Assembly (NCBI RefSeq): GCF_001509485.1
Contig: NZ_LLZI01000021.1
Span: 1 to 17,533 of the forward strand
DNA: 17,533 bases
DNA from: Streptomyces sp. NRRL F-4489
GTDB lineage: Bacteria; Actinomycetota; Actinomycetes; Streptomycetales; Streptomycetaceae
Direction: 5' to 3'
The position numbers and the translations under genes were made by a program. The notes under the pieces are model-generated. The model saw only the letters and a list, made by a program, of their open reading frames with translations. It was not told the origin of the DNA and did no database searches. Shown here in pieces: positions 1 to 6,402 of the stretch (positions are counted from its first letter, which is position 1; every line of letters starts with the position of its first letter).

Positions 1-47
1 GGTGGCGGGTGGTGAGCTGGCGGGCTGGTGGCTCGTTGGCTTGCGTT

Positions 48-93
48 GGGGCCGGGCCGGGCCGGGGGGCGGGCTGGGGCGCGGTGGGTGCGG
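48..93 (+). other. G-run cluster, possible G-quadruplex
   Basis: The plus strand carries eight runs of three or more G, the first five separated by only one or two bases (runs at 48-51, 54-56, 59-61, 64-69, 71-73, then 76-79, 85-87 and 91-93). This matches the usual four-run G-quadruplex pattern several times over. It lies just past the 3' end of the hydrolase gene that ends at 124. Such runs occur by chance in DNA of this GC content, so a function is only possible. Confidence 0.3.
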
Positions 94-102
94 GCGGCGG
101 TC

Positions 103-116
103 ACGGCCGCGGCCGT
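103..116. terminator. 14-bp perfect palindrome downstream of DUF1023 gene 1
   Basis: ACGGCCGCGGCCGT is fully self-complementary and lies 8 bp beyond the stop codon of the minus-strand hydrolase. It could help terminate that transcript, but it has almost no loop and no T-run, so this is a weak call. Confidence 0.25.
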
Positions 117-123
117 ACGGCGT

Positions 124-1290
124 TCAGCGCACGGTCTCCGGGTGGCCCAGGACGATCGCGGCGATGGCGCGGAGCGAGTCCGTTCCGGGGGCGAGGTAGC
201 CGGTGTGGCCCTTGGCGCGCTGGGCGGGCACCCGGCGGGCGCCGAACGCCGGGTCGGTCGGGTCGGCGCCGTGGCCCAGGCCCAGCACCTCGACGTTCGG
301 CACGTCCCCGATCCAGTCCGAGGTGTCCCGCGCCGCCCAGACCCGGGCCGGGGTGCGCAGATCGGCCGCGGTGTCCCGGCGCATCCCGGGGGAGCCGAAG
401 ACGATCAGGTCGGTGAGGTCGCCGCGGCCGGTGTGCGGGGCGGCCAGTCCGCAGACCACCGAGCCGTAGCTGTGGCACAGCACGGCCGGGGCGGGGGTGC
501 CGGTGGCGGCCAGGCCGGCCAGGAAGCGGGCCAGCCGGGGCGCGCCGGCCTCGGCGAGCCGGCCGGTCGCGGCGTCCGGGCCCAGCCCGACCGGGGTGGT
601 GTAGCCGACCCAGGCGATCACCGCGGTGGGGACGCCGGGCGCCTCGGCCGCCATCCGCCGGCGCAGCGACGCCGCCATCCCGGTCGGCGTGCCGTACGGG
701 TCGGTCGCGCGGTCGAAGGTGGCCAGGTCGATGTCCGAACCGGGCACGATCACCGCGGTGCGCCGGGCCGCCGCCAAGTCGCCGTGGACCTCGGCCACTT
801 GGCCGCGGCCGCGCGGGTCGAAGGCGAGGATCCGCCGGCCGGGCGCGAGCAGCGCGGCGTAGCGGGCGGCGGCCCGCCGGGCCTGCTGGTGGTCCTGGAG
901 GGTGCCGGCCGGGTCGGTGGCCCGGGCCAGCGCGCGGTCCCGTTCGGCGCGCAGCGCACGGGAGTTGGCCTCGTACCGCAGGGCGACCGGGGCCCCGTCG
1001 AGGTTGCCGACGGTGAGCGGGTGGCGGGCGGCGAGCGCCTGTTGCTGGGCGCCGGTCAGCCCGGCGAAGAAGCGGGCGACCTCGGCGGGGGAGGCGCTCG
1101 CCGGATCCGGCAGGGCCACGCCGAGGGAGTGGTCGGCGCGCCAGGCGGCGGCGCCGGGCGCCGGACCGGTGACCGCGGTCTGCGCCGTACCGGCCGCCCA
1201 GCCGCCGGTCCCCGCGGCGACGGCCAGTGCGAGGACGGCGGCGGTGAGCGTCCGCTTGCTGCGCCGGACGGCGTTCCGCGGCACGGTCAT
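124..1290 (-). CDS. DUF1023-family alpha/beta hydrolase, exported or membrane-anchored
   Basis: Protein of 388 residues. A basic N-terminus (RRSKR) and a hydrophobic stretch at about 14-36 form a signal peptide or anchor, so the enzyme probably acts outside the membrane. The hydrolase domain fills roughly 150-385. The nucleophile elbow is CHSYGSVVCG with Ser274. Asp325 in the SDWIGD segment and His362 in GHTGY are the likely rest of the triad, placed as in other DUF1023 members. The ATG at 1290 is supported by AGGGAGAG about 6 bp upstream. Family members are called putative lipases or esterases; the substrate is unknown. A paralogue lies at 4935-6149. The gene is separate from the response-regulator gene upstream (297-bp gap) and has its own promoter candidate. 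Confidence 0.9.
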   Translation of the reverse strand: MTVPRNAVRRSKRTLTAAVLALAVAAGTGGWAAGTAQTAVTGPAPGAAAWRADHSLGVALPDPASASPAEVARFFAGLTGAQQQALAARHPLTVGNLDGAPVALRYEANSRALRAERDRALARATDPAGTLQDHQQARRAAARYAALLAPGRRILAFDPRGRGQVAEVHGDLAAARRTAVIVPGSDIDLATFDRATDPYGTPTGMAASLRRRMAAEAPGVPTAVIAWVGYTTPVGLGPDAATGRLAEAGAPRLARFLAGLAATGTPAPAVLCHSYGSVVCGLAAPHTGRGDLTDLIVFGSPGMRRDTAADLRTPARVWAARDTSDWIGDVPNVEVLGLGHGADPTDPAFGARRVPAQRAKGHTGYLAPGTDSLRAIAAIVLGHPETVR

Positions 1291-1327
1291 GGTGGTCTCT
1301 CCCTCTTCCAGCGGTGTGGCGGAGGGA

Positions 1328-1362
1328 AAACTACGGACGCGGCGGGTGACACGGCGTCACCC
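1328..1362 (-). promoter_or_regulatory. Promoter and operator-like inverted repeat for the DUF1023 gene at 124-1290
   Basis: On the minus strand TAGTTT (1333 down to 1328) fits a -10 box about 40 bp before the ATG. A perfect inverted repeat, GGGTGAC, five bases, GTCACCC (1344-1362), covers where the -35 box would sit. No good TTGACA is visible, so the promoter may need an activator, or the repeat may bind a repressor. The regulator is not identifiable from the sequence. Confidence 0.45.
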
Positions 1363-1383
1363 CGCGGAGCCAACTCCCGCGTG

Positions 1384-1507
1384 ATACCGGGGTAGGGGGT
1401 CCCGGACCGCCGTCGTACCCGGGGATGAGGAGTCGGGGGCTGCCTTCACAGGGTCGGTGGGGCTGGCCCCAGGGGCGGGTGGGGGCAGCCGGTGCACGGC
1501 GGTATGA
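1384..1507. promoter_or_regulatory. Degenerate copies of the kinase-upstream repeat
   Basis: ATACCGGGGT (1384-1393) matches 9 of 10 bases of the left arm of the inverted repeat at 3718-3760. TACCCGGGGATGA (1416-1428) partly matches its right arm. A further CGGTATGAC (1499-1507) repeats the end of that arm. These sit between the response-regulator gene and the hydrolase gene. The spacing between arms is 23 bp here against 17 bp there, so a shared binding protein is a guess. Confidence 0.25.
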
Positions 1508-1587
1508 CAGCGGGCGGGCCGGGGTCCGGGGACGCGTCCGGAGACGGCGGGGGCCGGGACCGTGGCGGGGGCCGTGGCCGGGCGCGG

Positions 1588-2268
1588 CTACCGTTCGCCG
1601 GGCGCGACCAGCCCCGACTCGTACGCGAAGATCACCGCCTGGGCGCGGTCGCGGAGCCCCAGCTTGGCGAGCACCCGGCCGATGTGGGTCTTCACCGTCT
1701 GCTCGGCCAGGATCAGCTTCTCGGCGATCTCCTGATTGGACAGCCCGCGGGCGATCAGCTCCAGCACCTCCGTCTCGCGCGGGGTGAGGCCGTTGAGCCG
1801 GAGGGCGGTGCGGTCCTTGCGGGGCGCGGGCCGCTGGCGGGCGAAGTCGGCGATCAGCCGGCGCGTCACCGAGGGCGCCAGCAGCGCCTCACCGGCCGCC
1901 ACCACCCGCACCGCGGAGATCAGATCGGCCGGCGGGGCGTCCTTGAGCAGGAAGCCGGAGGCCCCGGCGCGCAGCGCCTCGTAGACGTAGTCGTCGACGT
2001 CGAAGGTGGTCAGCATCAGCACCTTGGGGCGGTGGGCGACGCCGGCGGGCGGGTCGAGCAGCCGGCGGGCCGCCTCCAGGCCGTCCATCTCCGGCATCCG
2101 GACGTCCATCAGCACCACGTCCGGATGCGTGCGCCGGGCCAGCTCGACGCCCTGCACACCGTCCGCCGCGTCGCCCACCACGTCGATATCGCTCTGCGCG
2201 GCGAGCAGCGCGGCGAATCCCGCCCGCACCATGGCCTGGTCGTCAACGATGATCACGCGGGTCGTCAT
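1588..2268 (-). CDS. NarL/LuxR-family response regulator
   Basis: Protein of 226 residues with the standard two-domain layout. The receiver domain (about 3-120) has the acidic pair Asp9-Asp10, phospho-acceptor Asp55 in VLMDVRMPEMDG, Thr87/Thr88 and Lys109. A LuxR-type helix-turn-helix domain (about 156-218) contains LTPRETEVLELIARGLSNQE. The start ATG overlaps the stop of the upstream kinase gene as ATGA (2265-2268), so the two are co-transcribed and probably translationally coupled. It is the DNA-binding output of the pair, phosphorylated by the kinase; targets are unknown. The inverted repeat upstream of the kinase gene is a reasonable candidate for autoregulation. No named system can be assigned. 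Confidence 0.95.
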   Translation of the reverse strand: MTTRVIIVDDQAMVRAGFAALLAAQSDIDVVGDAADGVQGVELARRTHPDVVLMDVRMPEMDGLEAARRLLDPPAGVAHRPKVLMLTTFDVDDYVYEALRAGASGFLLKDAPPADLISAVRVVAAGEALLAPSVTRRLIADFARQRPAPRKDRTALRLNGLTPRETEVLELIARGLSNQEIAEKLILAEQTVKTHIGRVLAKLGLRDRAQAVIFAYESGLVAPGER

Positions 2269-3680
2269 GGGGCGTCGGAGTCCTTCGCGGTGAGAGGGGC
2301 GGACGGGGCGGGCGGCGGCGCCAGCGGGAGCTGGGCGGCGACCCGGAAGCCGCCGTCCGGCAGCGGCCCCGTATCGAGTGTGCCGTCCACCAGCCGCACC
2401 CGCTCCCGCATCCCCACCAGACCGTGCCCCGTGCCACTGGTCTCCAGCGGCGCCGAAAGCGGCGGCGCGGGCGGTTCGTTGACCACCAGCACCGTCAGCC
2501 GGGAGCCGTCGCCGGTGGTCGTCACCGATACGCGGGTCCGCGCGCCCGGCGCGTGCCGCACCACATTGGCCAGCGCCTCCTGGACGATGCGGTACGCCGA
2601 GAGGTCCACCGCCGGCTCGGGCGCCACCGGCTCCTCCGGCAGCACCAACTCCACCGGCACACCGGCCCGTACGGTCGCCTCGACCAGCTTCGGCAGCTGG
2701 CCGATCCCCGGCTGCGGAGCCTTCTCCGGCCCGCCCTGGCGCTCGGTCTCCTCGCTGCGCAGCACCCCGAGCAGCCGCCGCATCTCCGCCAGCGACTCCC
2801 GCGCGCTCGACGCGATCGCCCCGAACTCCTCCCGCGCCTCGTCGGGTATGCCGCTGATGCGGTACGGCGCGCTGTCCGCCTGGACGGTGATCACCGACAT
2901 GTGGTGAGCGACGACGTCGTGCAGCTCGCGGGCGATGCGGGTGCGCTCCTCCAGCAGCGTGCGCCGGGACCGCTCGGCCTCGCTGATGGTCTCCTGCTCC
3001 TGCAACTTCCGCTGGGCATCGCCTCGTTCGCGCAGTGCGGCGCCGAGCAGCAGCACCACGCCGGAGAGCACGAACAGCAGCACCCAGCTGCTCTGGACGC
3101 CCTCGGGCGCGACCGCCTCGAAGAGGATGCCCGCGGCGCCGGTCGTCAGCCAGACCGCTATCAGCGTGCGCCGGCGCTCGCGCACGGACAGCGCCAGCAG
3201 CAGGGCGAGATAGCCGACGATCACGGTGGCCGGCCACGGCCAGGGGCGGCCCGCGACCCCTTCGGTGCCGGTCAGCACGGCGGCGCAGAGCACGTCCGCC
3301 GCGAAGATCACCCACCACGCCTGGAGCGGCCGCGTCACCGCCAGCAGCAGCGGCACGCTCTGCGCGGTGCCCAGCGCGCCGGCGAGGCCGCCGGCCATGC
3401 CGTAGTCGTTGTGCAGGACGTTGATCCCGGTCGGCAGCAGGGACGCCACGAACGCGAACGCCACGGCGTACGGCAGCCGGCGCAGCCAGCGGCTCCGGAC
3501 GCCGCCGAACAGCGGAGTGCCGGGCCGGGTCGGCGTGCCCAGCTCGGTGGCGAGCACGCGCAGGGCCGGCCGGGCCGCCCGCGCCGCCCGGCGCGCCACA
3601 CGCAGCGCCTGCGCGCGGGCCGCGCCGCGCCCGCGGTCGGGGGCCGGCTCGTGGTCTGGGGTGAAGGTTCGCCTGGTCAT
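2265..3680 (-). CDS. Two-component sensor histidine kinase (HisKA_3 type)
   Basis: Protein of 471 residues from the ATG at 3680. A basic cytoplasmic N-terminus is followed by about five or six hydrophobic segments between residues 70 and 217, with no large extracellular sensor loop. This suggests sensing within or at the membrane. A short coiled coil (about 218-245) leads to the H-box ERTRIARELHDVVAHHMSV with phospho-acceptor His254. The ATP-binding domain has the N-box ALANVVRHA (Asn372) and the G-box GTGHGLVGMRERV (416-428). The tail is Pro/Ala-rich. It pairs with the response regulator that overlaps it. No Shine-Dalgarno sequence precedes the ATG, and TACATT lies 9 bp upstream, so the message may be nearly leaderless. 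An in-frame ATG at 3722, inside the upstream palindrome, is a less likely start. Confidence 0.93.
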   Translation of the reverse strand: MTRRTFTPDHEPAPDRGRGAARAQALRVARRAARAARPALRVLATELGTPTRPGTPLFGGVRSRWLRRLPYAVAFAFVASLLPTGINVLHNDYGMAGGLAGALGTAQSVPLLLAVTRPLQAWWVIFAADVLCAAVLTGTEGVAGRPWPWPATVIVGYLALLLALSVRERRRTLIAVWLTTGAAGILFEAVAPEGVQSSWVLLFVLSGVVLLLGAALRERGDAQRKLQEQETISEAERSRRTLLEERTRIARELHDVVAHHMSVITVQADSAPYRISGIPDEAREEFGAIASSARESLAEMRRLLGVLRSEETERQGGPEKAPQPGIGQLPKLVEATVRAGVPVELVLPEEPVAPEPAVDLSAYRIVQEALANVVRHAPGARTRVSVTTTGDGSRLTVLVVNEPPAPPLSAPLETSGTGHGLVGMRERVRLVDGTLDTGPLPDGGFRVAAQLPLAPPPAPSAPLTAKDSDAP

Positions 3681-3689
3681 CGCGGGATC

Positions 3690-3695
3690 AATGTA
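3690..3695 (-). promoter_or_regulatory. Candidate -10 box of the kinase/regulator operon
   Basis: TACATT reads on the minus strand 9 bp before the kinase ATG. The -35 position (about 3713-3718) has no consensus and abuts the inverted repeat at 3718-3760, the arrangement expected for an activated promoter. With a usual distance from -10 to the transcription start, the mRNA leader would be only a few bases long. Confidence 0.4.
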
Positions 3696-3717
3696 AGCGG
3701 ACCGCGCACGGCGCCGC

Positions 3718-3760
3718 GTCATACCGTGGTTCGGGCTTCCGTCCCGTACCACGGTATGAC
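3718..3760. promoter_or_regulatory. Perfect 13-bp inverted repeat upstream of the kinase gene
   Basis: GTCATACCGTGGT (3718-3730) and ACCACGGTATGAC (3748-3760) are exact reverse complements with a 17-bp spacer. Arm centres are 30 bp apart, close to three helical turns, which suits two dimers or a large dimer on one DNA face. It ends next to the presumed -35 region of the kinase/regulator operon. As RNA it could also form a hairpin, but no T-run follows on either strand, so an operator reading is preferred. Confidence 0.6.
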
Positions 3761-3787
3761 CCGGCGGCCCCGGCACCGGCCCGGTCC

Positions 3788-3832
3788 GCGCCCGGCACGG
3801 CAGGGCCCGCGCCCGGCAACTGCCCGGCGCCA
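3788..3832 (-). terminator. Possible GC-rich hairpin after the DUF4429/SHOCT gene
   Basis: Just past the stop of the minus-strand DUF4429 gene, GCGCCGG and CCGG(G)CGC can pair around a short loop with one bulged base. There is no T-run. It is a modest terminator candidate only. Confidence 0.3.
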
Positions 3833-3835
3833 CCC

Positions 3836-4723
3836 CTACAGCTCGGCCAGCAACTCGGCCTTCTTCGCGCTGAATTCGTCGTCCGTCAGCAGCCCCGCGC
3901 CGTGCAGCTCGCCGAGGTACCGGATCCGGTCCGCGATATCGGCCGGGTCCCGGCCGCTGCCGCCGGCGCACCGCACCGGTGCCCGCCCGCAACGGTCCGG
4001 CGCCGGCTCGGCGGCCCGTACGGCCTGGAGGACGGCGGCCGCGAACGGCAGGGACTCGTGGACCGGCCCGTAGCCGAGGCCGAAGACCACCGCCGCCGGA
4101 TCCTGGTCGGCGTCGCCGGGCCGCGCCTCGGGGGCGTCGCGCTCCAACAGCCGCAGATGGCCGTTGAGGATCTCCGGCGAGCGCCACTCCACGCCGGTCA
4201 GCCCGCCGACCGGGAAGGTCTGGTCGCCGCTCTTCCACTTCGCCGACGACGCCCCCGTCCAGAACCAGCGGAAGGCGACCGACCGGCCGTCGAAGGACGC
4301 CTTGCCGTCGTACGCCTTGAAGTGCAGCGGGGGATCCGGCGCGGCCACCAGGTGGCGCTCGGCGGGCTCCCCGGCGGCGGGCCCCAGCACGCCCCGCAGC
4401 TCGTCGGCGTAGTACGAGGCCAGCGTCTCCCGCTCGGCCGGCAGCACCAGCCGGTACGGGTCGGCGTCCTCCTTGAGCTGTCCGTCCGCCGCCTCCATCA
4501 GGGGGTCGGCGCCCGGCCGCGGCACGGCGCGCAGCACGATCGTGCCGCGCCGGCCCGTGCGGACCTCGACGGATCTCAGCGCCTCGTACGGAATGCGTCG
4601 CTCGCCGAGCGCCTGGAACAGCCTCGGCCTGCGGATCCCCCGTTCGAAGCGGATGAGTACGGAGTCCGAGTCGAACTCCCAGACGGCATGAAAACCGGCC
4701 AGCACATCACCCATGCGGCTCAT
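3836..4723 (-). CDS. DUF4429 domain protein with C-terminal SHOCT motif
   Basis: Protein of 295 residues with no signal peptide or membrane segment, so probably cytoplasmic. The body (about 5-245) contains two similar beta-rich halves, the first starting near VWEFDSDSVLIRFERG and the second near YDGKASFDGRSVAFRW; each resembles DUF4429. The last 34 residues, starting DIADRIRYLGELHGAGLLTD, are a clear SHOCT motif (short C-terminal oligomerisation domain). The biochemical role is unknown; SHOCT modules are thought to mediate self-association. The start could be the ATG at 4723 or the one at 4714; neither has a good ribosome site. It reads in the same direction as the kinase operon but is separated from it by 155 bp containing the palindrome and promoter. 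Confidence 0.85.
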   Translation of the reverse strand: MSRMGDVLAGFHAVWEFDSDSVLIRFERGIRRPRLFQALGERRIPYEALRSVEVRTGRRGTIVLRAVPRPGADPLMEAADGQLKEDADPYRLVLPAERETLASYYADELRGVLGPAAGEPAERHLVAAPDPPLHFKAYDGKASFDGRSVAFRWFWTGASSAKWKSGDQTFPVGGLTGVEWRSPEILNGHLRLLERDAPEARPGDADQDPAAVVFGLGYGPVHESLPFAAAVLQAVRAAEPAPDRCGRAPVRCAGGSGRDPADIADRIRYLGELHGAGLLTDDEFSAKKAELLAEL

Positions 4724-4788
4724 CGTATGCGGGTGGTTGCCCGCCCGTCCCCCTTCCGGACACCTGTGCTGTGGCGCCGGCGGGACCC

Positions 4789-4888
4789 GGAATCCGGGGC
4801 CGCCGTTGCCCTGTTCACGTCACCGGGCCCCGTGGCGGTTCCCGCCGCGGCCGCGTGTCCCCGGGCGCCGTGGCCGCCCCCGGATTCC
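4789..4888. repeat. Separated 11-bp inverted repeat in the gap 4724-4934
   Basis: GGAATCCGGGG (4789-4799) and CCCCGGATTCC (4878-4888) are exact reverse complements 78 bp apart, between the second DUF1023 gene and the DUF4429 gene. They could pair as the base of a long RNA fold or be two binding half-sites. Nothing else recognisable lies in this 211-bp gap. Confidence 0.35.
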
Positions 4889-4934
4889 CGCTGCACAGGC
4901 CAGGTCCGCGCCGTCCAGGCCGGATCCCCGCTAC

Positions 4935-6149
4935 CTAGGCCACACCCGCGACGCACCGGGCATCGTCGGCCGCGCACTCCACCGAGCCCAGGTCGCCCAC
5001 GCCGATCAGGGCGAAGTTGCGCAGGCTGTGGGTGCCGGGCGCGAAGTAGCCGGCGTGCCCGGCGGCGCCCTGGGCGGACAGCACCCGGGCCCCGAAGGAC
5101 GGGTCCACCGGGTCGGCACCGTGGCCGAGGCCCCCGACCTCCATGTACGGCACGTCCTGGATCCAGTCGTCGGCGTCCCGCATCGCCCAGACCCGGGCGT
5201 GCGTGCCCAGGCCCGCCAGGTTCCCGGCCCGCATGCCGGGGCTGCCGGCCACCGCGATGTCGGTGACGTTGCGGGGGAGGTTCCGGGCGGCGAGGCCGCA
5301 CACCACGGAGCCGTAGCTGTGGCAGAAGAGCGAGACGGTGTCGGTGGACGGCAGCGCGGTCACCAGGGCGCGCAGCCGGATCGCGCCGGCCTCGGCGAGC
5401 TGCCCGGTGGCCGCCTCCACGCCCAGCCCGGCCGGGGTGGTGTAGTCGGCCCAGGCGATCACCGCCGTACGGCTACCGGGGCGGGCGGACCGCTCGGCGT
5501 CGTACAGGGACCGGGCCATGCCCACGGGGGCGGCGGTCGCCTTGGCGGTGCGCTCGAAGGTCGCGAGGTTGGTGTCCACCCCGGGGACCACCACCGAGAC
5601 CCGGTCGGCGGTGCGGAGGTTTCCGAAGACCTCGGCGGCGCGGCCGTCGCCCGCCGGGTCGAAGGCGAGGATCTGCCGGCCGGGGCTCATCAGCGATTCC
5701 AGGCGGTGCATCAGCCGGCCCGCCTCCTGGCGGCCGACGGGCGTGAGCCGGTGGTCGGCCGTGCGGCGCTGCTCGATCTCCCGGGCGTGGTCGATCGCGA
5801 GCCGGTTGGCGTGGTAGCGCAGTCCTACGGGGGCGCCGCCCATGTTGCCGACGACCAGCGGGTATCTGTCCGCCAGCTGGAGGCGGGCGGTCCGGTCGAG
5901 GCCGGTGAAGAACGCCCGGAGGGTGGCCGGCGCGGCGTCGGGGTCGGGCAGCGGCCGCCCGTGGAACGTGGCGTGCCGCCAGGCGTTCCGGGCGGTGGCC
6001 AGCGGGTTGGCGTCCTCCTTGGTGCCTCTGATGGCCGTGAAGCCCGTCATGGCGAGCATCACGAACACCACCACCAGGGCGAGCGCGGCTCGCCAGGCGG
6101 TGGACTGCAGGAAACCGGGGAAGGCGCCGAGGCCCGGGAAAGAAGTCAC
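4935..6149 (-). CDS. DUF1023-family alpha/beta hydrolase, paralogue with N-terminal membrane anchor
   Basis: Protein of 404 residues, paralogous to the product of 124-1290 over most of its length. A single hydrophobic segment at about 20-39 without an obvious cleavage site suggests an anchored enzyme facing outward. The nucleophile motif is CHSYGSVVCG with Ser278. Asp327 or Asp328 in RDADDWIQD and His365 in GHAGYFAPG complete a likely Ser-Asp-His triad. Blocks such as VIAWADYTTPAGLG and LGHGADPVDPSFGAR are shared with the paralogue. Two Cys at the C-terminus (392, 399) are absent from the paralogue and could form a disulfide. The GTG start at 6149 has only a weak GGGTGG upstream; a TAGGGT 8 bp before it would allow leaderless expression. 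Substrate unknown. Confidence 0.9.
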   Translation of the reverse strand: MTSFPGLGAFPGFLQSTAWRAALALVVVFVMLAMTGFTAIRGTKEDANPLATARNAWRHATFHGRPLPDPDAAPATLRAFFTGLDRTARLQLADRYPLVVGNMGGAPVGLRYHANRLAIDHAREIEQRRTADHRLTPVGRQEAGRLMHRLESLMSPGRQILAFDPAGDGRAAEVFGNLRTADRVSVVVPGVDTNLATFERTAKATAAPVGMARSLYDAERSARPGSRTAVIAWADYTTPAGLGVEAATGQLAEAGAIRLRALVTALPSTDTVSLFCHSYGSVVCGLAARNLPRNVTDIAVAGSPGMRAGNLAGLGTHARVWAMRDADDWIQDVPYMEVGGLGHGADPVDPSFGARVLSAQGAAGHAGYFAPGTHSLRNFALIGVGDLGSVECAADDARCVAGVA

Positions 6150-6157
6150 CGCGGGCC

Positions 6158-6232
6158 ACCCTAGGAGACGCGGGAGGGCGCTCGCCGACCCCGGTGAGCC
6201 ATCTCACGTTTCGTGAAGGGTATTTGTGTCAA
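6158..6232 (-). promoter_or_regulatory. Promoter region of the second DUF1023 gene with small palindrome
   Basis: On the minus strand a perfect TTGACA (6232 down to 6227) is followed by the palindrome TCACG, three bases, CGTGA (6204-6216). TGAGAT (6206 down to 6201) is a possible -10, but the 20-bp spacing is long. TAGGGT (6163 down to 6158) is a second -10 candidate, 8 bp before the GTG. The palindrome lies between the promoter boxes of the first option, where a repressor would act. Confidence 0.4.
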
Positions 6233-6304
6233 ACGCGACATCTCGCGGCGGCGTGGCGTGCGCGAAGACACAGTTCCGAACGGAACGGAAAGGAACCGAT
6301 CCGA

Positions 6305-6328
6305 CGCGCCGAACGTTCCGTCGGCGCG
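6305..6328. terminator. 8-bp perfect hairpin between TetR and DUF1023 genes
   Basis: CGCGCCGA (6305-6312) and TCGGCGCG (6321-6328) pair perfectly around an 8-base loop. The hairpin lies downstream of the TetR stop, read on the minus strand, and could be a second termination element for that gene. No T-run follows. Confidence 0.35.
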
Positions 6329-6330
6329 GG

Positions 6331-6372
6331 CAGGCCACAGGCCACAGGCCACAGGCTGCAGGCCGCAGGCCG
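6331..6372. repeat. Six tandem 7-bp repeats (CAGGCCA/CAGGCYG)
   Basis: Six contiguous heptamers: CAGGCCA three times, then CAGGCTG, CAGGCCG, CAGGCCG. The array is non-coding and lies 30 bp past the TetR stop codon. The first three units are identical, which points to recent slippage expansion. Copy number probably varies among strains. Confidence 0.8.
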
Positions 6373-6378
6373 GACAGC

Positions 6379-6397
6379 GGGCCGGGGCGGCCGGCCC
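6379..6397 (-). terminator. Hairpin terminator of the TetR gene
   Basis: GGGCCGG (6379-6385) and CCGGCCC (6391-6397) form a 7-bp stem with a 5-base loop, starting 5 bp after the stop codon of the minus-strand TetR gene. It is GC-rich without a T-run, as is common in Streptomyces. Confidence 0.5.
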
Positions 6398-6402
6398 GGC
6401 CG

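Noticed and set aside
28..1395. Open frame of 455 codons on the plus strand
   Set aside because: It is antisense to the first DUF1023 hydrolase and has a Gly/Arg-rich product without a domain.
1588..3318. Fusion of an N-terminal extension to the response regulator
   Set aside because: The extension is the kinase gene read in another frame; the true regulator starts at the overlapping ATG at 2268.
2265..4238. Longer histidine kinase of 657 residues
   Set aside because: The extra 186 codons run through the intergenic palindrome and into the DUF4429 gene in another frame. The ATG at 3680 begins the normal kinase N-terminus.
6331..6372. CRISPR-like repeat
   Set aside because: Units are contiguous 7-mers without spacers; it is a simple tandem repeat.
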